A stretch of 35,000 nt of DNA from Chara braunii. Lineage: Eukaryota > Streptophyta > Charophyceae > Charales > Characeae. Both the position numbers and the translations under genes were made by a program. Location: NCBI GenBank assembly GCA_003427395.1, contig BFEA01000218.1, positions 1,948,569 to 1,983,568 of the forward strand, given 5' to 3'. The notes under the pieces are model-generated. The model saw nothing but the letters and a program-made list of their open reading frames with translations. It ran no database searches and was not told the origin of the DNA. Of the stretch, positions 1 to 9,738 are shown piece after piece (the first letter of the stretch is position 1; each line of letters opens with the position of its first letter).

Positions 1-12
1 TTTTTGCTTTAT

Positions 13-130
13 CGTAGGGGGGCGTACAAGACGTACAGGTTTCCGTACAGGTTCCCGTACAGATCCCGTACAGATATTACCTGTACGTTTCGTACGGAAA
101 TGCCCCGTACGTGTACTCTATGCAACGTAG
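13..130. repeat. 118-bp GTAC-rich module, copy 1
   Basis: The module is built from close-spaced CGTAC words, with roughly 12-bp spaced units of the form CGTACAG(G/A)TTTC. ACGTACAGGT at 31-40 is the exact reverse complement of ACCTGTACGT at 79-88, so a 10-bp stem can form. Other copies are at 21037-21154 (identical) and 20468-20585 (two mismatches). After base 130 the copies part: here an AT-rich run follows, while at 20586 a reverse-transcriptase relic follows. Its function is unknown; it may be the end of a mobile element or simply a repeat that broke the assembly. Confidence 0.8.
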
Positions 131-887
131 ATTATTACTATTGTTATCATTATTGTTATTATTATTATTGACTTCTTTTACTTAATTTCCCTTCTGTCAT
201 TTTGCTGGAGGCTAACGTTTCAGTTTGAACTCCGATTGCAGCTTGGCGGTCTAGATCAGTCGTCCCTTCGTGTATCACCTGTGAATGAACTGTCCCGCTG
301 AGCGTCGTGCAGTAGGTCCCCAAAAGAGGGGCAACCCGCGACCGCTTCGGTAGGAGGCTTATCACCCCCGTGGAAGGTCATAAGCCCCCTCCTTGCCATC
401 GGACATGAGTACCCAACGAGAATGGGCCGATGACGTGTTTTGAAGGGAGAAGCACGCTCGTCGATACCCTATTATGGGACCACTGCGACGAGTCTGCGGG
501 CGTCGTATGCCGAAAGTGAAAGGACTAGTGGATAGCAGCGAGGTGCGCTGCTCGTGTTATGACCGTTGAGGTTTAGCCTCCCGTTTTCATTTTATTTCAA
601 TTTATTTTAATTTATTTTATTTGCTATTTCCATTAATCTGAAAATATTATGAGTGTCTCGTTTAAAACGCAGGTAGTCCTACGCACGACAACCCTATAAG
701 GGGAGGGGTTATTGTGCTACACAAAGCTGGCCAACCCAGTCTGATCCGAGGACAGGGTAGCCGCGCAGGAAAGCGCCGCGGTCGACTTGGAGTCTTGTGC
801 CAAGTGCCTTGAGCGTGTTGATGGAGTGCGGGTAGACAGCGGTCTCGGGCGTTGGCTATTGTAAAAAAAAAAGAAAAAAAGATAACT

Positions 888-1382
888 ATGGCGGACCGAA
901 ATGGCCTGCGTGGCTATAGGCCAAGGTACATGAGGTACTCCTGGATGTGGGAGCACGAGGATGAGAAGGGTACCTTGGTTGAAACTATTTTGTCCTACGG
1001 GAAGCCTACGGGGGAAGTGAGGTTAAGAATTAACGTGTGTGGTCACCAGGAGCAGGAAATGAAGAGAGACGAGGGTCTATAGGCGGCTATCACAGAGGCT
1101 CGCAACAGGGCAGAGCGAAGGTGCAGGCGAGACGGAGTGACCGTAGGTATGCGAGTGACAGTCACCTACCCCATGAGGATGACTCGTCAACTGGGACCAC
1201 AACCAGAGAGGTGCAGCGCGTCGATCGGGATTTCGAAGGAGAGTCTGAGATAAGTGACGCAAAGGCGGATCAGTCTTCGCACGGATGGGGCCAATGGCAA
1301 AGGGACCACCCACCGACTGAGCCCGTTGAGAGCGGCCCAGAGGCCTATTCACGACAAAGAGACCAAGGTCGCTAGAAATTAA
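888..1382 (+). pseudogene. Decayed open frame, unknown protein, two internal stops
   Basis: From the ATG at 888 (start MADRNGLRGYRPRY) one frame runs to a TAA at 1380 and is broken only by TAG at 1080-1082 and TAA at 1251-1253. Both stops could come from a single C-to-T change in a Gln codon. The frame is rich in charged residues (Arg, Glu) and continues in similar style further on (1413-1676). I do not recognise a family; a gag-like retroelement protein is possible but no zinc knuckle or protease motif is visible. An identical copy is at 21912-22406. It may also be a chance frame. Confidence 0.25.
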
Positions 1383-3958
1383 GTGTGAAAAGAATGCGGC
1401 AGAGGCCTGGTCTTGGATGGTCTGGAGCGGCGGCGACGGGAACACCTACCTGCTGAGTCTGTGGAAAAGGGACTTGAAGCCACTTCACGGAGAGAGGCAG
1501 AGAGAGAAGTGACGGTGACGGCTGTGACAATCATGCTCAAGGACGAGAGAGTGGAGAGGCCCAGAGATCAACACGTGTCAGCAATCCTCAGAGAGAGAAG
1601 CGGGCAATTGCTGGACTACGAAAAAGGAAGGGTTGAGCACTCAAGAGAGAGGGAGAACACGAGACGGGGATGCTAAGAGTGAGAGGGAAGAGACACAGAG
1701 GGCAACAAAGGTCTGAAGTAATTTACATATGACTAAGGTGACGGGGCTCGACTGGCGGAGAGAGGGCGGTGCGCGAAGTAACCATGGTAGACATCAGCCA
1801 CTTCAGCAGGATTCAGGCCCCACTAGGTAGTCGTCATCAACCTGCAATTTGTGCAGAACACTGAAAAGGGACTTTGCGTCTTTGTTAGTTGACGCTGTGC
1901 TCTCTTCTGAGCGAAAGGCTCCGAGCGCGCGCTCAGGTCAACTAGTGTGAGATTGATGGGACCCTAAGCCCACTTTGGTTACAATAAAAGAGTGAGGAAG
2001 AAAGACATTGTGAAGGAAGTGAGCAGTGTGTCAAGAGACAAAAGTGGGAAACTTTTAATGAGAGAGGGAGCGTGTGGAACTGCCGTACGCTTGACGTCAA
2101 CTTCTCTCGGGGATACCTGGCCTGTTGTAGCAAGGGGAGAGACTGAAAGGTGAAAGTCAGGCGAAACTCTAAAAACGCCTCCTCATCATTGCAGATATTA
2201 TATTCCTGCAAGCACTAGTTTGCTCTTGTAGAGACGAAACCTTCAAACTTCTGGGTAGAGTCAGCTAGTACAGGTTGGAGAGAAGATCGCGCTCTCAATC
2301 ATACCCAAGAAAGACGAGTGAAGACGAGTGCGCGTCTTGTTCTTGCAATCGATATCATGTCCTTTCCTTTGGGGCTATCTCGTAAGCAGTGAGGCCAGAT
2401 CCAGTGGGCAAGGACTGTTGAGGGAGGATTAGTTATGCGATCACGTTCTTGAAATCGCTGATATCGATTCTTCCCTGAACGGGCTCGACTCGCAGAGTAG
2501 AAATGAAGATCATATTGTAATAATGGAGGGGGTTGGAAAAACAGTTGGAACAGGGCACGAATATTCAGGTTTTGCACTGCTCTTGATCATTTGGCACGTC
2601 ATGCTATGACCAAATGCTCACTCCCTCTCTCTCCCCCCTTTCTTGTAGACTCAAATTGTCGTGCGTGTATTTTCTCGTTTTGGGTCGACTGCTGCTGTTA
2701 TGGTTTACTATATAGATTCTCTGAGTTATTACTAAGGGTGACCTTGCCCCCTCGTTGCTCAGGTTACCGTTTACCACTACAAAACACTGACCCGCGTATC
2801 CAGTAGTCCGTCTACAGATGTTGTGATCTTCTTCATCTATATCGCGGGCCTCCTCTAATTGGACTGGGCTTAATGAGGTTAAGCGCCGGAGTGAGAACCT
2901 GAAAACCTGTGTGAGTAAAAGACACGGCGAATACGGTGGTGAGTTGAAAAATCAGGTGATATATCCCCAGGAAAGACCAAGGGCGTTTTGACGTCTTGAC
3001 AAGATAAGATGTCTATCGACCCTGCTTGAGAATTCTTTTATCTTATCATCACTTACGATCTCCGCATCATTGGTTTTGTGTAACGCATAAGAATCGATTA
3101 ATAAGTGAGACAGTAATGCCCCCTTTTCTTTTGACTTGAGTTAGTATGGCAATGCGCTACAGTCTCAATCAGACGGATGAGATCTGGTGATGAACTAAAA
3201 CTAATAAACACCGGCTGCTCAAACCTTCATTTTTGGATAAAGGGAAATGTGAAGGTGATTTCGCAAGCTATTGGAAAATAGTTATGAATCATGACCTATG
3301 TATGATCAAGAGACGCTTCATATCGATGCATGGTTGAGTGATGAGTGGCAAGGGTAGAGAGCAACAACTAAGAAAGATAGCTTACTTGATTATCAAGTTC
3401 CTACTTGATGGAGACTAATATCAGATATGATCAGTTGCTTAAACGAGGGTTAGAAATTGACCAATCAGATCGGGTCGGAAGTTGAGGTGCACTGCCAGTA
3501 CGACCAAAGTGAGCCTCAATGGCCATTGACGTGGGACTATGACCCTGTATGCTAAGCGAAATAAAAACCCCTTCGAATATCCACACTCCCACTTCACACA
3601 AAGGGGGCTTTAAGCATAATCGGCTCCCCTTGGTGATGCAAGAGGGCCAGTTGGTATTGAAGGTACACCCGACAGTCTAAGAGCAAACTGAGAATGACCC
3701 CGTCCCTTGTCAAAGACATGGCCAATGAGTATCGGGGAGCGTTCCACTGAGTTCTGTCAGAGCAAACAAATATTAGTCTTATTTTAGGTCAAACTATACA
3801 TGTTGGGTGCTTTCTTAATTTATGTTCTGAATCGCCTTGCTGAGTAAAGGTGCACGGTTGAAAGCTCAGAAATTGCAAACAAGCACCTATACGTGGACTC
3901 ATAGTACTGAAATAGGAACAAGCCTCGAGCTCGAGATAGTCTTTACAGAGTGCGGGCG
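1383..3958. other. No gene seen
   Basis: This is mixed-composition sequence with purine-rich patches (1480-1720) and only short unremarkable open frames. I see no RNA gene, transposon terminus or conserved protein motif here. The same holds for its twin at 22407-24982. Confidence 0.5.
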
Positions 3959-3996
3959 CTGTCTCTTATACACATCTAGATGTGTATAAGAGACAG
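3959..3996. other. Nextera mate-pair junction adaptor (artefact)
   Basis: The 19-base transposase mosaic end CTGTCTCTTATACACATCT (3959-3977) is followed at once by its exact reverse complement (3978-3996). This 38-bp palindrome is the known circularisation junction of Nextera mate-pair libraries. Peptides starting MCIRDR or MYKRQ that read out of it are adaptor translations. Sequence left and right of the junction came from opposite ends of a multi-kilobase fragment, so the join is not genomic. Confidence 0.98.
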
Positions 3997-4130
3997 GAGC
4001 AGTATGTTTCGTGTCTATCCCTTTCGTGTTGTTTTTTTTTTTCCCCTCTCACAAGGGCTTATGTTCCTGACCCTCCATTCAATCATACTCAGTTGGGCAA
4101 GGGCAAGAAGGAAAAGAAAGCTTCAACGCG

Positions 4131-4187
4131 AAAGAGGGGGGGAAGGGGGGGGAAGAAGAAGGAGAAGAAGAAGAAAAGAACGAACGA

Positions 4188-4219
<32 letters not shown>

Positions 4220-4260
4220 AAAGACAGAAAGAAGAAGAAGACGAAGAAGAAGAAGATAGG
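4131..4260 (+). repeat. Polypurine tract with (GAAA)n and (GAA)n
   Basis: Almost all purine on the + strand, with a pure GAAA run around 4184-4222 flanked by GAA and G runs. Open frames across it on both strands are simple-repeat translations. Confidence 0.9.
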
Positions 4261-4396
4261 AATGGGTCATCAAGAGGGAAAAGAGTTCTGGAAAGGAGAG
4301 GAAGGAGAGGGGTGGACAAAATGAGATATACTTGGGCCAGTCAATTTGAACGAACAAAGCACCGAAAAGACACCGTCAGGGTATATATTTGCATTG

Positions 4397-4516
4397 CCAT
4401 CGTCTTCCGAAGAGAACGCCCAGTCATTATTGGTGTATTTGGAGCATCTCTGAGGCCAGATACGTTATTGCTGTATTTGGGGCAACTCCGAGGCCAGATA
4501 CAGTGATAATGATGGC
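4397..4516. mobile_element. MITE-like hairpin element, copy 1 (deleted right arm)
   Basis: The left arm has the family word order CGTCTTCCG, AGAACGCCCAGTCATTAT, GTATTTGG. The right arm ATACAGTGATAATGATGGC answers it but lacks the outer part of a full right arm. It contains an internal repeat of the GAGGCCAGATAC segment. No transposase is encoded; this would be a non-autonomous element. Confidence 0.6.
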
Positions 4517-4619
4517 ATATAAGAGAGTAGTTCCGAAAGGCGCATGTACGTTTCCCGACTGGCTTCCCGACGGGCCCGAGCTCATTGCAAAGACACCGTC
4601 AGGGTATATATTTGCATTG

Positions 4620-4739
4620 CCATCGTCTTCCGAAGAGAACGCCCAGTCATTATTGCTGTATTTGGAGCATCTCTGAGGCCAGATACATTATTGCTGTATT
4701 TGGGCCAACTCCGAGGCCAGATACAGTGATAATGACGGC
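4620..4739. mobile_element. MITE-like hairpin element, copy 2 (in tandem unit 2)
   Basis: Same element as 4397-4516, carried along by the 223-bp duplication, with a few substitutions (for example GATGGC to GACGGC). It shows that the tandem event came after insertion of the hairpin. Confidence 0.6.
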
Positions 4740-4936
4740 ATGTAAGAGAGTAGTTCCGAAAGGCGCATGTACATTTCTCGACTGGCTTCCCGACGGGCCC
4801 GAGCTCATTGCAATCACAGAGTGAGAGGGACATTCTTAGGTCTTCTCCGACTGGCTCCCAGAGACACATTCAATGAATGTTGTGGGCAGTTGCAGTCAAA
4901 TACATCCTGGGAAGTCCAAGTGTGAGTATGTTCGCA

Positions 4937-5047
4937 CTGCCGTCGTCACCTGAAGAGAATGCCCAGTCATTCTAGCTGTATTTGGGGCAACTTCGAGTCT
5001 AGATACAGTGATAATGACGGCGCGTTCTATTCAGGCGAAGACGGTAG
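4937..5047. mobile_element. MITE-like hairpin element, copy 3 (full length)
   Basis: The left arm from CTGCCGTCGTCACC to GCTGTAT (4937-4981) pairs imperfectly with the right arm from ATACAGTGATAATGACGG to CGAAGACGGTAG (5003-5047). The arms are about 45 bp and the loop about 21 bp. Family hallmarks are GAATA/GAAGAG, AACGCCC, GTCATTATAGCTGTATTTGG and a terminal GAAGACGGTAG. This is one of the best copies for defining the element ends. Confidence 0.75.
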
Positions 5048-5229
5048 GACTTTTCAAGAGGGAACAGAGTTTCTGGAAGGCACATGCAATGAATGTTGTG
5101 GGAAGTTGCAGTCAAATACATCCGGGGAAGTCAAGTGTGAGTACACTTTTGTATCGGGTAGCACCGGTTCGGTGCCTGCTGCTCGTCCATTGGCGAGTCG
5201 CAAAAGAGACCAGATATGACATCGAACCC

Positions 5230-5246
5230 CGGCGTACTGTACGCCG
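5230..5246. repeat. Short perfect hairpin
   Basis: CGGCGTAC and GTACGCCG, 8-bp perfect arms around a single T. No T-run follows that would make it a polymerase III terminator. Confidence 0.6.
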
Positions 5247-5465
5247 TGGATCCATTTTATTTTATTTTTTACATGTTTTTAGACCAACAGAGAAAAAGTT
5301 GGCATTTTTGTCGAAATCGTTGAACGCTTCTTTTTTTTTTAACTCGGAAAGTGTTTTTGTGTTGTTGGAGTTTTATAGTTTTTTTTGTGGTTTTTTTTTT
5401 TTTTTTTTTCCAACCGGCGCTAGTACCTTTGCCGTCCAGTTTCGACAAGTTTTAGCCTAGTCCCA

Positions 5466-5551
5466 AACTTTTAGGAGGCTGGGCCCGACAACGGCTGCCG
5501 TTGATAAATCGGATCGGCGGCCGTCGTTTCGTTACGGCCTCCTGAAAGGTT
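5466..5551. repeat. Nested foldback sequence
   Basis: The outer arms AACTTTTAGGAGGC (5466-5479) and GCCTCCTGAAAGGTT (5537-5551) pair with one mismatch and one bulge. An inner perfect hairpin CAACGGC-T-GCCGTTG sits at 5489-5503. It could be a small MITE or structured RNA; nothing more can be said from one copy. Confidence 0.55.
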
Positions 5552-5595
5552 GGAGACCCACTATTTTCCGAACCGACAAAGGTAATAGTGGTTGT

Positions 5596-5757
5596 AAAAA
5601 GAAAAAAGAAAAAAAAAAAAAGAGGGCAACGCCCTTGTGATATCATCATTGAGCTGACCGGCCCGAGGTAATTTTGTCCATCTGATCGCAGCTGGATTCG
5701 AACTTGGGTCTGTGCTTCAACAGTTCATTGGGTGTACCAACTGAGCTACGTAGTCCC
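5596..5757 (-). mobile_element. tRNA-derived SINE-like repeat, copy with conserved tail block
   Basis: On the minus strand the polymerase III box A (TAGCTCAGTTGGT, complement of 5736-5748) and box B (AGTTCGAATCC, complement of 5694-5704) have tRNA spacing. The stems do not fold as a functional tRNA: the T stem does not pair. Downstream on the same strand comes the block CCGGTCAGCTCAAT plus GATGATAT (5640-5665), then a small GGGC-GTT-GCCC hairpin and a T-rich run. The head (ACCCAAGTTCGAA, CCAG) and the tail block both recur at 17941-18071 on the + strand, which makes this a repeat family rather than a lone tRNA relic. Confidence 0.7.
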
Positions 5758-6362
5758 GTTGATCTGTTCCTTTTTTTTTTTTTGCCTGTTTGGTTTGTTG
5801 CTGTTTGTTGGTTTGTTGATGTTTGTACTATGGGGGCCCATATTGTTTGTGTTTGGAGTTCCCCAATCTGTTGCTTGTGGCGGCGTGCGGTGAAACCATG
5901 AAATTTCCGGCCCTTCATTAATCCATCCGTCATTAAAAAAAAGAGTGTTGTGCTGCTGTCAAATCTTCATGACGGGACGAGTACAGGTCGTTGTCGGGTG
6001 TTTTTTTTGTTTTTTTTTTGTGTGTAGAGGCTGGCTACTAGGCATATGACAGGACTGCCAGCACCTGGATCATTCGATCATCCCAATGTATTGCCTAACC
6101 GGTCTGTTGTTGTTGGTTTTTTTTTTTTTTTTTTTCGGATTGAAGGTTTGCCCGGGCAGCATGTCTCCTTGGGAAGGCCCAAAGTGTGTCAGGACTTTGC
6201 CCCGCTGTTCTGCTGAGGCTTCCTCTATCGGGAGGGAGGGAGCGACACCTGCTCACAACGGGCGTCAGCACCCGAACAATAATTGGAAGTGCAATGTATG
6301 TGGGCAAAAACAGGATCACACCCCTCCCCCACTTTAATTTAGTGGCAGGTATGCTATCAATG

Positions 6363-6469
6363 CTACGGTCCCCGCAAATAGAACATGCGGTCATTCTATC
6401 TGCATCTAGACTGGAAGTTGCCATAAATACAGCTATGTTGATCGTACGTCCTATTCGGGGGAAGATGGT
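6363..6469. mobile_element. MITE-like hairpin element, copy 4 (diverged)
   Basis: The left arm CTACGGTCCCCGCAAATAGA through GCGGTCATTCTATCTGCATC answers the right arm ATACAGCTATG through CTATTCGGGGGAAGATGG. It has the same word order as the copies at 4937-5047 and 8306-8418 but more substitutions between the arms, so this looks like an older insertion. Confidence 0.65.
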
Positions 6470-6889
6470 TGCATGGCCCTGCCTAGAAGAAACACAGCAG
6501 CAGCCGTATCAAGAGCGTCTATCCTTTAGGACCAGGTACAGATGCTATCAGTCGGGGACTCGTGGGAGCCCACGGCCTGCGGCTTGGCGGTCAGCGGCTT
6601 TTCGGAAAATTTTGAGTTTGCCGAATTTGGCGGCAACTGTTCGCGCTGCACAGATTTTGCCAAAAAGTTCTGCAAAAAATCAGGGACGTAGACCGACTGC
6701 TGATCTTTCATAAATACCAACTAGGGGACAGCCAGTAGCATCAGGGACCATGCCAACAGGACCAATCCCTGTGCCTCCCCTCAGGTCCCCTCCCCTACGA
6801 ACATCATCAGACTCTGCTCAATGCCGATCGGGGGATCCAGTGGTGTATCTCTAGGTGGCGGGTGCCAAGTATGCCCAGGAAGGTACATG

Positions 6890-6972
6890 AGGCCAATGGG
6901 GATTGAACCCACAACCTCCTGAATGCCACTTGCGTGCCTTACCAACTGAGTTTGCCTCAGGGTCGCATTGAA
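6890..6972 (-). mobile_element. tRNA-derived SINE head
   Basis: Read on the minus strand, box A AACTCAGTTGGTA is followed at tRNA spacing by box B GGGTTCAATCCC with a pairing T stem (GTGGG/CCCAT, ending in a G-U pair). There is no clean anticodon arm and no matched acceptor stem. A different tRNA head from the 5596-5757 family. Confidence 0.6.
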
Positions 6973-7457
6973 ATTCTTTACCAAATTTAGAATATAAAAT
7001 AAAATTTAAAATATTTATTTTTATTCTATTTTTTTAACGTTTTTGGCCCGGCCGGGCAAGTGACCCTGGGCCACTCTGGTAGCCTAGACGCAGATTTAAT
7101 TTTCATTTTTATTATTATTATTTTTTCTAGTTTTCTCGTGAACACGGTTCTGGCTGCTACGGGGTTCCCCGTATGCCCACAATTAGTAGTAGTGGACTAG
7201 TGGTAGGTAGGTAGTGTGAGGTGAAATTGAGAGAAGAACATAGCTTTTTTGGAGTTTTTTGTTTTTTGCTGGGACCTTCCCTTGTCCTTGCATGGGCTGC
7301 CGGGACGGCCCGGCTGGTAGCCTAGATCTGCGTGCAAATAAAATTTCTAGTGTGCAGAAGTGTTTTCTTGAGTATGCATCTTTTCGCTCCCTGCTGCGAG
7401 CGGCAAGCCCAAAACTGTTTCAAAATGAGAGGGAAATGAAAAGGGGAATGAAAATGG

Positions 7458-7488
<31 letters not shown>
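7458..7488 (+). repeat. Poly-A run (31 A)
   Basis: Thirty-one uninterrupted A residues after an A/G-rich lead. It could be the tail of an old retroposon, but no body is recognisable upstream. Confidence 0.9.
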
Positions 7489-7489
<1 letters not shown>

Positions 7490-7622
7490 CAGGGAAAAGA
7501 TGCAAAAGAATCTACTGTGCCCAGGTCCATTAATAAGCCGCCACCAGTACACCCCCGGCCTGGAGGCGCTGCACTGCAGACAGACCAAGTTTTTTCTGAA
7601 CCGCCACTTCTTTTCTTTTTTG

Positions 7623-7647
7623 GTGGCTGGCTGACGCCGCCAGCCAC
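7623..7647. repeat. 9-bp perfect hairpin
   Basis: GTGGCTGGC and GCCAGCCAC are exact reverse complements around a 7-base loop. Not followed by a T-run. Confidence 0.6.
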
Positions 7648-7866
7648 TGTGGTCCCGTAGGCCCGAGCCACAAATTTTTCGCTGTAGGCAATGAACAAAT
7701 TCTTTTTTTTTCTTTTCTTTTTTTTTGGGGGGGGGACAAGTACTCCAGTGTATTCGTGGGGAGTAACACGTGCTGGGAACCGGGCCCAGCGTCCCATATA
7801 GAATTTTACAAATGAATTGAAATACCAGGCATTACCTGGTTTCGAACAAATTCTGCAATGCTGGGG

Positions 7867-8165
7867 CCATGTGTACTTGTGTGCTTTAAGCCACCAGTGT
7901 GCAGTGTGACTGCCCTACACTGAAAAGCGCGTGCTGCAATTCCATTAGGAATTAAGTCAGTTGAAGTGAGAATCAAAGGTTTAGGTCTTCCGTGGCTTGG
8001 GCCTACGGGACATGAAGGCCACACCTTTACGCCACAATATTTTTCGGTGTAGGGCCAATGTGTACTTGTGTGGTTTAAGCCACCAGTGCGAATGCCCTAT
8101 GCTGGAAAAACTTTTGCAAGTGGATTGCAAGTGGACATGCATGAAGGCCACACCTTTTGCATCGT
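7867..8165. repeat. Diverged interleaved direct repeats
   Basis: ATGTGTACTTGTGTG plus TTTAAGCCACCAGTG recurs 189 bp apart (7869 and 8058), and CATGAAGGCCACACCTTT recurs 129 bp apart (8011 and 8140). The mixed order suggests an old, partly decayed tandem duplication. A box-B-like GTTCGAAAC on the minus strand at about 7830 hints at a SINE origin, but box A is weak. Confidence 0.6.
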
Positions 8166-8305
8166 GAGGACCGGTTTCAATTTGTGTAGGTGAAAAAAAA
8201 ATCAGGTTCGATGCGTTTGGGACTGCCATAATGGTCCTTTTCAAACCACAAGTACATTTATGAATTTTTTTTTTGTTCCAACACGGCGTGTTGACTGTCG
8301 CATCC

Positions 8306-8418
8306 GTACCTTCTTCCGCCGAATACAACGTCCGGTCATTATAGCTGTATTTGAGGCATCCTTCAGTCTAGGTACACAGCTATAATGACAGTGCATTGTA
8401 TTCGGGGGAAGAAGGTAG
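8306..8418. mobile_element. MITE-like hairpin element, copy 5 (full length)
   Basis: Arms at 8308-8348 and 8376-8416 are 41 bp each and pair at about 36 positions, around a 27-base loop. The left arm ends GTCATTATAGCTGT and the right arm begins ACAGCTATAATGAC. The termini read GTACCTTCTTCC and GGAAGAAGGTAG. This is the most regular copy in the window. Confidence 0.8.
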
Positions 8419-8494
8419 GGCTCGGCGTACTGCTGGTTTGGGTTGGATCAGACTAACGGCGCAGTTGTCGCTGTCGGCTGCTTCGACGTCCACT

Positions 8495-8872
8495 GGGCAG
8501 AAAAAGAAGAAGCGCATCCGGGGCAGTTTGTTCTCGACACAGCCGACAACTGCGTCGTTACTCCCATGGTGCACAGGGGAAATCCTCGTTGAGAAAACGA
8601 GGCTTGGAGGTAGTGGCAGGCGGCGTAATTTACATTCTTGAAATTCTTCGGCAGTGTCCAGGGAGAAGTTTTCACTCGCCTACCGGGCAGAAAAAGAAGA
8701 AGCGCATCCGTGGCAGTTTGTTCTCGACGCAGCCGACAACTGCGTCGTTAGTCCCATGGTGCACAGGGGAAATCCTCGTTGAGAAAACGAGGCTTGGAGG
8801 TAGTGGCAGGCGGCGTAATTTACTTTTCTTGAAATTCTTCAGCAGTGTCCAGGGACGAGTTTTCACTCGTCA
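8495..8872. repeat. 200-bp tandem duplication rich in small palindromes
   Basis: Copy 1 (8495-8694) and copy 2 (8695-8872) align at offset 200 with few differences. Each unit holds CGACGCAG/CTGCGTCG arms (8725-8747 in copy 2; one mismatch in copy 1) and CCTCGTT/AACGAGG arms (8774-8792 in copy 2). Copy 2 also ends with GACGAG/CTCGTC. Open frames on both strands cross it but differ in frame, so it is not a coding repeat. Confidence 0.88.
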
Positions 8873-9570
8873 GGTGGCTCGCGACAACCATCACAATCAG
8901 AAACATGCAATCCAGGCGCATGCAAAGCATACACCTGTGGTGGCATAACTAACATACAAATTTACTTTATTTCTTGATATACAGATTTACTTCATTTTTT
9001 TATGTGGTTCGGTATAGACCAGTGAGCTATTACGCCTTCTTCAAAGGATGGCTGCTTCCAAGCCCACCTCCTGGTTGTAATTGCTCGATCACTTACTCGA
9101 CCACCAAGTGATTGCTTTAGACATGAATTTCAACTAAAAAACAACAACAACAACAACAGGTGGCATCAAGGTGCAACCATCTTGCATTCTTTGTTTCTGG
9201 TCGTCGTTGGTCTTCTTTGTGATTGACGATCGGGAAAGCAAAGAATCGAGGAAAATGGGACCTCGGGGTGGGGGTAAAAAATGTGCAGGGTGAAACCACC
9301 AGTACTTGGCCCAACTATTGGCCGAGAGGGAAAAAATAGAGTAGAAACATTTCTAGTCGGATGACTGTGGGCGCTCCTGTAGTGCCCCGTGCATATCCTA
9401 AAATTGTGGTGCGTTAACGGGCACAAATTTAGGAAGGACCGGCGGTTTAAACGTGAAACAAGCAGAACGTTGGAAAGTAGCGGCCGCAAGTGCAGCACGA
9501 CGTCATGGGGATGAACGGGCATGGGGCAGTGGCTTAAAAAATACATTCAAGTGCAAACGCCGTAGCACTG
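8873..9570. other. No gene seen; short (CAA)n at about 9139-9160
   Basis: Apart from a short CAA microsatellite I find no motif, RNA gene or repeat. A 126-codon open frame on the minus strand (9166-9546) has no recognisable domain and low credibility. Confidence 0.4.
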
Positions 9571-9579
9571 TAGATTGGG

Positions 9580-9636
9580 CTGGCCACTTGGTCGCTGCGA
9601 CGTCGAGGAGGACTGGCCGCTTGGCCGCTGCGACGT
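9580..9636. repeat. 33-bp direct repeat (2 units)
   Basis: CTGGCC(A/G)CTTGG(T/C)CGCTGCGACGT occurs at 9580 and again at 9613. Because 33 is a multiple of three, the + strand frame reads a repeated WPLGRCDV, but the surrounding frame has no gene character. Confidence 0.75.
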
Positions 9637-9699
9637 TAGACTCGTTTTCTGCAGCATAGAAAATGGGGGGGGGAAGCATAAAGAGAGAGACCTTCGGGG

Positions 9700-9738
9700 G
9701 AAGAAGAAGAAGAAGAAGAAGAAGAAGAAGAAGAAGAA
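9700..9738 (+). repeat. (GAA)n microsatellite
   Basis: About twelve GAA/AAG units, then a GAAAA stretch. Poly-Arg, poly-Lys and poly-Ser/Phe frames here are translations of it. Confidence 0.95.

Larger units (their letters stand above)
1..3958. repeat. Long repeat, copy 1 (same as 21025-24982)
   Basis: This stretch matches 21025-24982 at a constant offset of 21024; every segment I compared by eye was identical, including all the short open frames. It starts at the first base of the window, and the second copy starts directly after a single n. It ends at base 3958, where a Nextera mate-pair junction begins, while the second copy runs on into unrelated sequence. Such identity bounded by technical marks points to one contig placed twice rather than an old genomic duplication. 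Inside are a GTAC-rich module (13-130), an AT-rich patch near 585-650 and a decayed reading frame (888-1382). Confidence 0.93.
4366..4811. repeat. 223-bp tandem duplication (2 units)
   Basis: Unit 1 (4366-4588) and unit 2 (4589-4811) align at a constant offset of 223 with only scattered substitutions. The boundaries are sharp: both units end CTCATTGC, and sequence after 4811 differs. Each unit carries a partly deleted copy of the hairpin element described at 4937-5047. A third, partial relative follows at 4920-5047. Confidence 0.92.

Noticed and set aside
3980-4506. Coding frames starting MCIRDR and MYKRQ
   Set aside because: The starts are translations of the Nextera adaptor and the bodies are GAAA repeat and tandem-repeat readings.
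5646-5757. Functional tRNA gene on the minus strand
   Set aside because: Boxes A and B are good but the T stem and acceptor stem do not pair and the tail block recurs elsewhere; a SINE head fits better. The same judgement applies to 6890-6972 and 17629-17692.
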